The notes beneath the pieces were generated by a model, which saw only the letters and a list, made by a program, of their open reading frames with translations, ran no database searches and was not told where the DNA came from. 64,000 bases of DNA from Nocardioides marmorisolisilvae. GTDB taxonomy: Bacteria > Actinomycetota > Actinomycetes > Propionibacteriales > Nocardioidaceae. Position 1 is the first letter of the stretch, and every line of letters starts with the position of its first letter. Both the position numbers and the translations under genes were made by a program. Positions 16,851 through 24,627 of this stretch are shown piece after piece. The stretch spans positions 2,277,385 to 2,341,384 of the forward strand of contig NZ_RJSG01000002.1 in assembly GCF_003725775.1 (NCBI RefSeq), written 5' to 3'.

Positions 16851-17342
16851 GTGTACGTCCAGACCTCCTACCTCCCTGCCACCAAGGAGATCCGCGACCT
16901 GCTCACCGAGCTGCTCGACCGCGACATCCAGGTCTCGCCGAGCACGCCGCTGGCACCGACCCCGAACAACCCGTGCACCGTCGCCGTGTACGTCGACGAC
17001 ACCCTGCAGGTGACCTCGGTGATCGCCTTCGACCTGGCGCTGTCCGCGCACGCTGGCGCCGCGATCGGGCTGGTGCCGGTGACCGGCGCGCAGGCCGCGA
17101 TCGAGGAGCGGGTCCTGTCCGAGACCCTGCGCGAGAACGTCTACGAGGTGCTCAACATCGCCGCCTCGCTGTTCAACAAGGACGGGGCCACCCACGTCCG
17201 CCTCTACGACGCGCACCACATCGGCAACCCGTTGCCCGGTGACGTGCTGGCCCGCGCCCTGACGCTGGGCCGCCGCGAGGACCTCGCCGTCGAGGTGGGT
17301 GGCTACGGGCCCGGACGGCTGTCCGTCGTCCTGGTGGCCTGA
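16851..17342 (+). CDS. Chemotaxis-linked protein, possibly divergent CheX-like
   Basis: 163 aa, GTG start 3 nt after cheY. No family recognised with confidence. The pattern beta strand (CTVAVYVDDTLQVTSVIAFDL), helix (SETLRENVYEVLNIAASLFN, with an E-V-L-N ExxN-like motif) and closing strand (GYGPGRLSVVLVA) parallels the CheX gene two positions upstream. It may be a second, diverged CheX/CheC paralogue or another switch-associated factor. Last gene of the cheR operon; its 3' end is partly duplicated downstream (17351-17374). Confidence 0.6.
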   Translation: MYVQTSYLPATKEIRDLLTELLDRDIQVSPSTPLAPTPNNPCTVAVYVDDTLQVTSVIAFDLALSAHAGAAIGLVPVTGAQAAIEERVLSETLRENVYEVLNIAASLFNKDGATHVRLYDAHHIGNPLPGDVLARALTLGRREDLAVEVGGYGPGRLSVVLVA

Positions 17343-17374
17343 CCCGTTCTCCGTCGTCCTGGTGGACTGACCCG
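17323..17374 (+). repeat. Short tandem duplication of a gene 3' end
   Basis: CCGTCGTCCTGGTGG followed by MCTGACCCGT occurs at 17323-17347 and again at 17351-17375 with one mismatch, a period of 28 bp. The first copy includes the stop codon of the 16851 gene; the second is non-coding. Confidence 0.85.
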
Positions 17375-17606
17375 TCGATTCATGCGCTTACCCGTCGATG
17401 CAACGACGGGTAAGTGACGGTTTCCCTTGTTCACGTGGGAAACCGCCACCACGTCCGGGACCTACGTCCTCCGGACTCGAACCGAACGGTTCGGAATGTC
17501 CGTTTTGTCTTAACCGGTCCCGCGCAGGACCGAACAACCCCCCGAGCACGGATCGCTCACCCCACGCCACGGATCGGCACCCGCTTCGCGCAACTGGAGG
17601 CATCCC
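17343..17606 (+). promoter_or_regulatory. Upstream/leader region of the flgB operon with stacked hairpins
   Basis: 264 nt between the chemotaxis and flagellar runs. It holds TTACCCGTCG / CGACGGGTAA with a 6-nt loop (17388-17413), CGGTTTCCC / GGGAAACCG with a 10-nt loop (17418-17445), a weaker GTCCGG / CCGGAC pair (17453-17476) and the palindrome CCGAAC-G-GTTCGG (17482-17494). Neither sigma-28 element nor a known riboswitch core is visible. It may combine a terminator for the cheR operon with the promoter and leader of flgB. Confidence 0.55.
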
Positions 17607-17975
17607 GTGCCGTTCGCCGTGTCCGACGCCGTGAGCCAGGTCCTGGCTTCCGCGCTCGACGGTGTCACCCAGCGCCAGCAGGTGATCGCCGACAACATCG
17701 CCAATGCCGACACCCCCGGCTTCCGGGCCACGAGTGTCGACTTCGAGTCCCAGCTCAAGGCCGCCATCAACGACGGGGAGTTCGCCTCAGGCGAGCCGGT
17801 CGACACCGGCGTCATCACGACCCCGACCGACACCCCGGTCGGCGCCAACGGCAACAACGTCGACCTGCGCAAGGAGACGTTGGCCGCGATGCAGAGCCAG
17901 TACCAGTACCAGATCCTGACCCGCGCCGTCTCCGAGCGGTTCAACCTCGTCAAGACCGCAGCGACGGGCATGTGA
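17607..17975 (+). CDS. flgB: Flagellar basal-body rod protein FlgB
   Basis: 122 aa, a proximal rod subunit. The N-terminal rod motif is TQRQQVIADNIANADTPGFRAT and the C-terminal heptad region ends QYQILTRAVSERFNLVKTA. GTG 17607 has GGAGG 7 nt upstream. First gene of a long overlapping flagellar operon (flgB to flgE) that follows a 264-nt structured leader. Confidence 0.95.
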   Translation: MPFAVSDAVSQVLASALDGVTQRQQVIADNIANADTPGFRATSVDFESQLKAAINDGEFASGEPVDTGVITTPTDTPVGANGNNVDLRKETLAAMQSQYQYQILTRAVSERFNLVKTAATGM

Positions 17976-17976
17976 C

Positions 17977-18366
17977 ATGGGCGCCTTCGACATGCTGCGC
18001 ATCGCCGGGTCCTCGATGGGCATGCACCAGACCTGGCTCGACGCGCTGGCCAACAACATCGCCAACGTCAACACCGCGACCCGCACCAACCAGAAGGCCT
18101 TCCAGGGCCAGATGGTGATCGCCTCGGCCGACCCGAACGGCGGCGTCGACGTCGCCGGCATCGCGCTGACCGACGGCCAGGGCCGCGTGGTCAACGACCC
18201 GAGCAACGCCCTGGCCGACGCCGAGGGCAACATCCGGCTCCCGGACATCGACCTGGCCAGCCAGATGACCCAGCTGGTGATGGCGCAGCGCGGCTTCCAG
18301 GCCTCGGTGCAGACCACCAAGACCGCGCAGGACACCTACAACGCAGCCCTCCAGATCGGACGTTGA
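17977..18366 (+). CDS. flgC: Flagellar basal-body rod protein FlgC
   Basis: 129-aa rod protein. N-terminal motif [21 protein letters not shown] and C-terminal motif [20 protein letters not shown] are both intact and of normal length. It starts one base after the flgB stop. Confidence 0.95.
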   Translation: MGAFDMLRIAGSSMGMHQTWLDALANNIANVNTATRTNQKAFQGQMVIASADPNGGVDVAGIALTDGQGRVVNDPSNALADAEGNIRLPDIDLASQMTQLVMAQRGFQASVQTTKTAQDTYNAALQIGR

Positions 18367-18367
18367 C

Positions 18368-18682
18368 ATGACTGTCTCCGGAGTCGGGAGCGTCGGCTTC
18401 ACGCCGTACGTGGCGCCGACGGTCAGCCCGAGCAACACCACCGCGGCGAAGTCGGCCTCCGGCCAGGACTTCGGCAACATGGTGCTCGACGGCATCGACC
18501 GGCTCGAGCAGGTCCAGGACAAGTCCGACCAGCTCGCGGTCAAGGCCGCCACCGGTGACCTCAACGCGATCCACGACTACACGATCGCCGCGACCGAGGC
18601 CAGCGTCACCACCCAGCTCACCGTCGCGGTCCGCAACAAGGCCGTCGAGGCGTTCAACGAGATCATGCGGATGCAGGTCTGA
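18368..18682 (+). CDS. fliE: Flagellar hook-basal body complex protein FliE
   Basis: 104 aa, the junction between the MS ring and the rod. The C-terminal half ([37 protein letters not shown]) is the conserved FliE core. One base separates it from flgC, and its stop overlaps the fliF ATG (TGATG). Confidence 0.93.
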   Translation: MTVSGVGSVGFTPYVAPTVSPSNTTAAKSASGQDFGNMVLDGIDRLEQVQDKSDQLAVKAATGDLNAIHDYTIAATEASVTTQLTVAVRNKAVEAFNEIMRMQV

Positions 18683-20289
18683 TGAAGGACTCGATCAGCC
18701 GCGCGTTCACGCGCTACCAGCGCACCTTCCTGGCCTTCACCACCGGCCAGAAGCTCATCGCCGTGCTCGGCACCGGCGCCCTGCTGCTCGCCGGCTTCAT
18801 GGTCTTCCGGTGGGCCTCCACCCCGAGCTACGCCCCGCTGTTCAGCAACCTGGCGTCCTCGGACGCCTCGGCGGTCATCGACAAGCTCGACTCCGCCGGT
18901 ACGCCGTACAAGATCACCGACGGCGGCGGCACGATCATGGTGCCGAAGGACAAGGTCTACGCCACCCGGATCTCGCTCTCGGGCCAGGGCCTGCCCAGCT
19001 CGTCGACCGACACCGGGTACAGCGCGCTGAAGAACAACAGCCTCTCGACGTCCTCGTTCCAGGAGCAGACCAACTTCAAGATCGCGATGGAGGGCGAGCT
19101 CGCCAAGACCATCGAGGCGCTCGACGGCGTGCAGACCGCGGTCGTGCACCTCGCGATCCCGGAGAGGCAGGTCTTCTCCGACAACCAGGACCCGACCACC
19201 GCCTCGGTGCTCGTCGAGCCGAAGGCCGGCGTCACGCTGAGCAGCTCGCAGGTGCAGGCGATCACCAATCTGGTCGCTTCCAGCATCGACGGTCTGGACC
19301 CGGCCAAGGTCACCGTCGCGGACTCCTCGGGCCAGGTGCTCTCCGGGACCGGCGGCGCCGACGGCGCGGGTGGAGCCGCAGCGGCCAGCCGCAACCAGGA
19401 GGTCGCCTCCTACCAGGACCAGATGAACCAGCGGATCCAGGCGATGCTCGACCGCGTCGTCGGCCCGGGCAACTCCACCGTGGCCGTGACGGCGAACCTC
19501 GACTTCGACAAGTCCACGGTGCAGACCAAGAAGTACACCTACGACCCGAAGAACCCACCGCTCTCGCAGACCAAGACCTCCGAGCTCTACAACGGCGCCG
19601 GCGCCGCGGCCCAGGCGAACGGTGTGGTCGGTCCCGACGGCCAGATGGACAGCTCGGGCACCACCGGCACCGACTCCGGCTCGAAGTACTCCAAGAGCTC
19701 GGAGACCAACGACAACGCGATCGACACCACGATCGAGACCCGCGAGGCCGCTCCCGGTTCGGTGCGCAATCTGCACATCGGCGTGGTCCTCGATGCCGCC
19801 ACCGCGCGGAAGATCGACCCCAACCAGATCCAGACCCTGATCGCCAGCGCCGTCGGCATCGACCCGAAGCGCGGCGACACGGTCCAGGTCGACACCCTGC
19901 CCTTCGACCGCACCGCCGAGAAGTCCGCGAAGGCCGACCTCGCGGCGGCGAAGAAGGCGGACGCCAAGACCGCGCAGATGGGCCTGTACCGCAACGCCGG
20001 TCTGGTGCTCGTCGTCCTGCTGATCCTGCTGCTCGCCTGGCTCAAGGGCCGCAAGCGGGCCAAGGCCAGGGCCGAGGCGACCACCTACGTGGTCGAGCAG
20101 CTCAAGGCCGAGCAGCTCGAGCGGGCGCAGACGACCGCGCCGATCGAGTCCTCGCCGGCGATGCTCGCGCTGGAGACCAGCGAGCGCTCCGAGACCGAGG
20201 ACATGATGGACGAGCTCGCCGCTCTCGTGGAGCGTCAGCCCGAGGACGTCGCGGCGCTGCTGCGCGGTTGGCTGGTGGACCGCCCATGA
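18682..20289 (+). CDS. fliF: Flagellar M-ring protein FliF
   Basis: 535 aa forming the MS ring. Two membrane helices are visible (about residues 26-46 and about 432-452, LVLVVLLILLLAWLKGRK). Between them lie the ring-building motifs with YSALKNNSLSTSSFQEQTNF and VQTAVVHLAIPERQVF. The acidic C-terminal tail (SETEDMMDELAALVERQPEDVAALLRGWLVD) is the FliG-binding region. Overlaps fliE and fliG by a few bases. Confidence 0.95.
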   Translation: MKDSISRAFTRYQRTFLAFTTGQKLIAVLGTGALLLAGFMVFRWASTPSYAPLFSNLASSDASAVIDKLDSAGTPYKITDGGGTIMVPKDKVYATRISLSGQGLPSSSTDTGYSALKNNSLSTSSFQEQTNFKIAMEGELAKTIEALDGVQTAVVHLAIPERQVFSDNQDPTTASVLVEPKAGVTLSSSQVQAITNLVASSIDGLDPAKVTVADSSGQVLSGTGGADGAGGAAAASRNQEVASYQDQMNQRIQAMLDRVVGPGNSTVAVTANLDFDKSTVQTKKYTYDPKNPPLSQTKTSELYNGAGAAAQANGVVGPDGQMDSSGTTGTDSGSKYSKSSETNDNAIDTTIETREAAPGSVRNLHIGVVLDAATARKIDPNQIQTLIASAVGIDPKRGDTVQVDTLPFDRTAEKSAKADLAAAKKADAKTAQMGLYRNAGLVLVVLLILLLAWLKGRKRAKARAEATTYVVEQLKAEQLERAQTTAPIESSPAMLALETSERSETEDMMDELAALVERQPEDVAALLRGWLVDRP

Positions 20290-21302
20290 CGTCAGCGACC
20301 ATCGCCGGTCTCGGCGTCCGCAAGGCAGCGATCCTGCTCATCCAGATGGGCAAGGACCGCGCCGCCAGCGTGCTCTCCCACCTCTCGGACTCCGAGGTCG
20401 AGGCCATCTCCGCCGAGATCGCCCGCCTGGAGTCGATCAGCACCGCCGAGACCCAGCAGGTCGTCGGCGAGTTCAAGGACATGTTCACCGCCCGCCAGCA
20501 CATCGCCCAGGGCGGCCTGAGCTTCGCCCAGCAGCTGCTCGAGCAGTCCCTCGGCTCCGACCGCGCCGCCGAGATCATCGAGCGGGTCAAGGCCGCTGCG
20601 GTGCAGATGCCCTTCCAGTTCCTGCACCGCGCCGACCCGGCGCAGCTGCGCTCCTTCATCGTCGACGAGCACCCCCAGGTGATCGCGCTGGTGCTCGCAC
20701 ACATGACCCCGGACAAGGCCTCGCTGCTGCTCTCCGGGCTCGCCCCCGACCAGCAGGCCAAGGTCGCCCACCGGATCGCGGTGATGGACCGGACCTCCCC
20801 CGAGATCATCCGCGCGGTCGAGAGCACCCTGGAGCGCAAGCTCTCCTCGATGCTCCAGCCGGCCGAGATGTCGCGGGTCGGCGGCGTGGATCCGCTGGTC
20901 AACATCATCAACCGCTCCGACCGCTCGACCGAGCGCCAGATCGTCGACGGGCTCGAGGCCCTCGACGCCGCCCTGGCCGACGAGGTGAAGAGCCGGATGT
21001 TCATGTTCGAGGACATCGTCAACCTCGACGACCGCTCGGTGCAGCTGGTCCTGCGCTCGGTAGAGAGCAACGAGCTCGCGCTGGCGCTCAAGGGCGTCCC
21101 CGACGCGGTGCGGGAGAAGATCACCGCCAACCTGTCCAGCCGCGCAGCCGAGAACCTGGTCGAGGAGGTCGAGCTGCTCGGTGCGGTCCGGCTGACCCAG
21201 GTCGAGGAAGCCCAGCAGTCGATCATCCGCACCATCCGCCAGCTCGAGGAGCAGGGCCAGATCATGGTCCGGCGAGGGAACGACGATGAATTCGTCGAGT
21301 GA
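20286..21302 (+). CDS. fliG: Flagellar motor switch protein FliG
   Basis: 338 aa, rotor torque component. The N-terminal FliF-binding domain (VRKAAILLIQMGKDRAASVL), the middle domain (HPQVIALVLAHM, EHPQ-type motif) and the charged C-terminal torque helix (DDRSVQLVLRSVESNELALALKG) are all present. ATG overlaps the fliF stop by 4 nt. Confidence 0.95.
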   Translation: MTSATIAGLGVRKAAILLIQMGKDRAASVLSHLSDSEVEAISAEIARLESISTAETQQVVGEFKDMFTARQHIAQGGLSFAQQLLEQSLGSDRAAEIIERVKAAAVQMPFQFLHRADPAQLRSFIVDEHPQVIALVLAHMTPDKASLLLSGLAPDQQAKVAHRIAVMDRTSPEIIRAVESTLERKLSSMLQPAEMSRVGGVDPLVNIINRSDRSTERQIVDGLEALDAALADEVKSRMFMFEDIVNLDDRSVQLVLRSVESNELALALKGVPDAVREKITANLSSRAAENLVEEVELLGAVRLTQVEEAQQSIIRTIRQLEEQGQIMVRRGNDDEFVE

Positions 21303-21939
21303 GGCCACGGTGACCCCGCTGGTCACCCCCGAGCTGCGGACCGGAGAGTGGACCCGGTTCGGGTCCGAGCGCGTCCTGGGCGACGCGGTCACCGAGCTCG
21401 CGCTGTCCACCCTCGCCGAGAGCACCCGCGCCGCCGCCCGGTCGCAGGGCTACTCGATCGGGTGGGCCGAGGGTCAGCGCCAGGCGCGGCAGCAGGCTGC
21501 CCGCGAGGCGGCTGCTGCCGAGGACGCCCGACGTGCCGCCGAGGACCGCCGGGCCGCCGAGCACGCCGGCGCGCTGGCCGCGCTGGCCGCCGCGGCCGCC
21601 GACCTGCACGCGGCGACCGCCCGCACCTGCGCCGCGATCGAGGAGCAGGCCAGCGACCTCGCGTGGGAGCTGACCCGTGAGCTGCTCGGCCACGAGCTGA
21701 GCATCGACGGTGTCGACGTCGTACGCCGGGTGCTGAACCTGTTGCCCGACGCACCCGTGGTCGCCGTCCGCCTGCACCCCGACGACATCGCCGGCGCCGC
21801 CGCCCTGGCCGAGCAGGGCGTGCCGCTGCTCGCCGACTCCTCGCTCGGCCGCGGCGACGCCCTCATCGAGTCCGCCGACCACGTCCTCGACCTGCGTCTG
21901 GACCTGGCGCTCGAGCGCGTCCGGGAGGCCCTCCGATGA
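21286..21939 (+). CDS. fliH: Flagellar assembly protein FliH
   Basis: 217 aa, Ala/Arg-rich and helical in the middle (QGYSIGWAEGQRQARQQAAREAA), with a C-terminal domain related to FliH/YscL that regulates the FliI ATPase. Sequence is weakly conserved, so the name relies partly on the fliG-fliI position. ATG 21286 overlaps fliG by 17 nt and has GAGGGA 6 nt upstream; GTG 21310 is the alternative. Confidence 0.85.
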   Translation: MNSSSEATVTPLVTPELRTGEWTRFGSERVLGDAVTELALSTLAESTRAAARSQGYSIGWAEGQRQARQQAAREAAAAEDARRAAEDRRAAEHAGALAALAAAAADLHAATARTCAAIEEQASDLAWELTRELLGHELSIDGVDVVRRVLNLLPDAPVVAVRLHPDDIAGAAALAEQGVPLLADSSLGRGDALIESADHVLDLRLDLALERVREALR

Positions 21940-23261
21940 CCGCCCTGACCCTCCAGACCCGGCAGCTCGCTCTCGGCGCCGCGGCACCGCTGCGCCTCGG
22001 CCGGGTGGCCGAGCTCGTCGGCCTGCACCTGCTCGTCACCGGCCTGCCCGCCGGCGTCGGCGACCTGGTCGAGGTCGACGGCCCCGTGCCGGTCCTGGCC
22101 GAGGTCGCGGCCAGCACCCCGCGCGGCCTGGTCTGCCTGCCGCTCGGTCACACCGCGGGGCTGGAGGCCGGCGCCCTGGTCCGACACACCGGCGGACCGC
22201 TCACGATCGGCGTCGGTGACGCGCTCCAGGGTCGCGTGCTGGACGGCCTCGGCCGGCCCGTCGACGGCGGCCCCTCGCTGGACGGACTGACCCGGGTCGT
22301 CGTCGAGCACCACGCCCCCGGTGCGCTCAGCCGCCCGCGGATCGACCACCAGCTCGGCCTGGGAGTCCGGGCCCTGGACACCCTGGTCCCCTGCGGACGC
22401 GGACAGCGGATCGGCATCCTGGCCGGCTCCGGCGTCGGCAAGTCCAGCCTGCTCTCCATGGTCGCCCGCGGCACCGACGCCGAGGTCTCGGTGATCGCGC
22501 TGATCGGCGAGCGCGGCCGCGAGGTCCGCGAGTTCATCGACAACGACCTCGGCCCCGAGGGCCTGGCCCGCTCGGTGGTCGTCGTCGCCACCAGCGACGC
22601 CCCGCCCGTGGAGCGGTTGCGCGCCGCCTTCGTGGCCACCCGCATCGCGGAGTCCTTCCGCGACTCCGGCAAGCACGTCGTGCTGATGATGGACAGCCTG
22701 ACCCGGGTCGCGATGGCCCAGCGCGAGATCGGCCTGTCCGCAGGCGAGCCCCCGGCCACCCGCGGCTACCCGCCGAGCGTCTTCAACCTGCTCCCCCGCT
22801 TGCTCGAGCGCGCCGGCACCTCGCCGGCCGGCAGCATCACCGGCCTCTACACGGTCCTCGTCGAGGGCGACGACCTCCAGGACCCGATCGGCGACACCGC
22901 CCGGTCCATCCTCGATGGCCACGTCGTGCTCTCCCGGGCCCTGGCCACCGCCGGGCACTTCCCCAGCATCGACGTGCTCGAGTCCATCTCGCGCGTCACC
23001 ACCGCGGTCACCGATCGCGGTCAGCAGGACGTGGCCCTCGAGCTGCGCCGGATGCTGGCCGCGTACCGCAACGTCCGCGAGCTCGTCGAGATCGGCGCCT
23101 ACGTCTCCGGTGCCGACCGCGACGCCGACCGGGCGCTGGCCCGGATGGACGCGATCAACGACTTCCTGCGCCAGCCGATGCACCAGAGCACCCCGCCCGC
23201 CGAGTCCTGGGCCTGGCTCTCCGCCCTCGTCGGCGACGGACAGACCGGAGGTAGGGCATGA
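21936..23261 (+). CDS. fliI: Flagellum-specific ATPase FliI
   Basis: 441-aa F1-beta-like ATPase that energises flagellar type III export. Walker A is GILAGSGVGKSSLL (about residue 165), followed by SVIALIGERGREVREFI, Walker B VVLMMDSLTRVAMAQREIGL and GEPPATRGYPPSVF. It overlaps fliH (ATGA) and fliJ. Confidence 0.96.
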   Translation: MTALTLQTRQLALGAAAPLRLGRVAELVGLHLLVTGLPAGVGDLVEVDGPVPVLAEVAASTPRGLVCLPLGHTAGLEAGALVRHTGGPLTIGVGDALQGRVLDGLGRPVDGGPSLDGLTRVVVEHHAPGALSRPRIDHQLGLGVRALDTLVPCGRGQRIGILAGSGVGKSSLLSMVARGTDAEVSVIALIGERGREVREFIDNDLGPEGLARSVVVVATSDAPPVERLRAAFVATRIAESFRDSGKHVVLMMDSLTRVAMAQREIGLSAGEPPATRGYPPSVFNLLPRLLERAGTSPAGSITGLYTVLVEGDDLQDPIGDTARSILDGHVVLSRALATAGHFPSIDVLESISRVTTAVTDRGQQDVALELRRMLAAYRNVRELVEIGAYVSGADRDADRALARMDAINDFLRQPMHQSTPPAESWAWLSALVGDGQTGGRA

Positions 23262-23707
23262 GCAGCGCGGCCACCGCTGACGACGCCGGCCTGCTCGCCG
23301 TCGCCCGGGTCCGCCGGGTCCGCGAGACCGACAGCCGGATCGGCCTGCAGACCGCTCTGGCCGAGCAGCGGGCCGCCCAGAAACGGGTCGACGACCTGCG
23401 TCGCCGGCTCCACGACGCCGACCGGTTCGCCGCCGGCTCCGCCGCCGACTTCGTCGCGTTGCGCGGCTCGCTCCAGGTGCTCGGCATGGTGCTACTCGCC
23501 GCTGTCGAGGAGCTCGACCAGACCCGCACGATCAGCGCCGCGGCCCTGGAGGCGTGGCAGCGCGACCGCGCCAAGCTCGCCGCGATCGAGGGTCTGCTGG
23601 AGCGACGCCTGGCTGCCCGACGTACCGAGGCGGCGCGGGGTGAGGCCCGTGAGCTCGACGACCTGGCGACCCAGCGCTGGCTGCGACGGACGGGGGAGGT
23701 GGCCTGA
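23258..23707 (+). CDS. fliJ: Flagellar FliJ-like export chaperone
   Basis: 149 aa, almost entirely helical and rich in Arg, Ala, Glu (RVRRVRETDSRIGLQTALAEQ, KRVDDLRRRLHDADRF), the expected coiled-coil form of FliJ, the central stalk of the export ATPase. Named from composition, size and position after fliI rather than motif identity. It overlaps both neighbours by one to four bases. Confidence 0.78.
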   Translation: MSSAATADDAGLLAVARVRRVRETDSRIGLQTALAEQRAAQKRVDDLRRRLHDADRFAAGSAADFVALRGSLQVLGMVLLAAVEELDQTRTISAAALEAWQRDRAKLAAIEGLLERRLAARRTEAARGEARELDDLATQRWLRRTGEVA

Positions 23708-24627
23708 TGAGCGTTTCCGACGTCACCGCACGGATCGCACAGATCCAGGCACAGCTCGCCGTCCTCGCACCGCAGAGCACCGGCTCGGCGGCGGCCTTCG
23801 CGAGCAGCCTTGACGCGGCCAGCGGCAGCACCGTCGCGACCACCGGCGACGACGTGGTGAGCGAGGCCAAGAAGTACCTCGGGGTCCCCTACGTCTGGGG
23901 AGGCACCGACCCGAAGAGCGGCCTGGACTGCTCGGGCCTGGTCCAGCTCGTCTACAAGAACCTCGGCTACGACCTCCCCCGCGTCTCCGGCGACCAGGCG
24001 AAGGCCGGCACCGAGGTCACCGGCGGCCTGGCCGCGGCGAAGCCGGGCGACGTGCTCGCCTTCGGCTCCCCGGTCCACCACGTCGGCATCTACATCGGCG
24101 ACGGCCAGATGATCGAGGCGCCGCACCCCGGCGCCGACGTGCGGATCAGCAAGGTCACCGAGACCCCGACCCACATCCGCCGGATCCTGCCCACCGACGC
24201 GGCCGCCGCCGGAGCCGGCGCGGTCACCACGGGCCGGGTCGCCACCGCGACCCCGTACGCCGACCTGTTCACCGCCGCGGCTCGCAAGTACGGCGTCCCG
24301 GCCTCGCTGCTCTCGGCGGTGGCGCGGACCGAGTCGAGCTACAACGCGAACGCGGTCAGCCCGGCCGGCGCGCAGGGCCTGATGCAGCTGATGCCCGGGA
24401 CCGCGAAGAGCCTGGGCGTGACGAACTCCTTCGACCCCGCCCAGTCGATCGACGGCGCCGCGAAGCTGCTGCACAGCCTGACCCAGCGGTTCGGCCGCAC
24501 CGACCTGGCGCTCGCGGCGTACAACGCCGGCCCGGGCGCGGTCCTGAAGTACCACGGCGTCCCGCCGTACCCCGAGACCCAGCAGTACGTCACCAAGGTG
24601 ATGTCCCTGATGAAGGCGGCCGCCTGA
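23707..24627 (+). CDS. Bifunctional NlpC/P60 peptidase and SLT transglycosylase, flagellar peptidoglycan hydrolase
   Basis: 306 aa with two wall-cleaving domains in one chain. Residues about 45-165 are NlpC/P60 with Cys in GLDCSGLVQLV, His in HHVGIYIGDG and a second His in IEAPHPGAD. Residues about 185-300 are a soluble lytic transglycosylase domain with catalytic Glu in VARTESSYN, then AQGLMQLMPGTA and ALAAYNAGPGAV. No signal peptide is visible, so export through the flagellar apparatus, like FlgJ, is likely (inference). Encoded between fliJ and fliK with overlaps on both sides, it probably opens peptidoglycan for the rod. Confidence 0.9.
   Translation: MSVSDVTARIAQIQAQLAVLAPQSTGSAAAFASSLDAASGSTVATTGDDVVSEAKKYLGVPYVWGGTDPKSGLDCSGLVQLVYKNLGYDLPRVSGDQAKAGTEVTGGLAAAKPGDVLAFGSPVHHVGIYIGDGQMIEAPHPGADVRISKVTETPTHIRRILPTDAAAAGAGAVTTGRVATATPYADLFTAAARKYGVPASLLSAVARTESSYNANAVSPAGAQGLMQLMPGTAKSLGVTNSFDPAQSIDGAAKLLHSLTQRFGRTDLALAAYNAGPGAVLKYHGVPPYPETQQYVTKVMSLMKAAA

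Noticed and set aside
17343..17606. Cyclic-di-GMP or other known riboswitch before flgB
   Set aside because: Hairpins are present but the conserved core of GEMM-type riboswitches is not recognisable.
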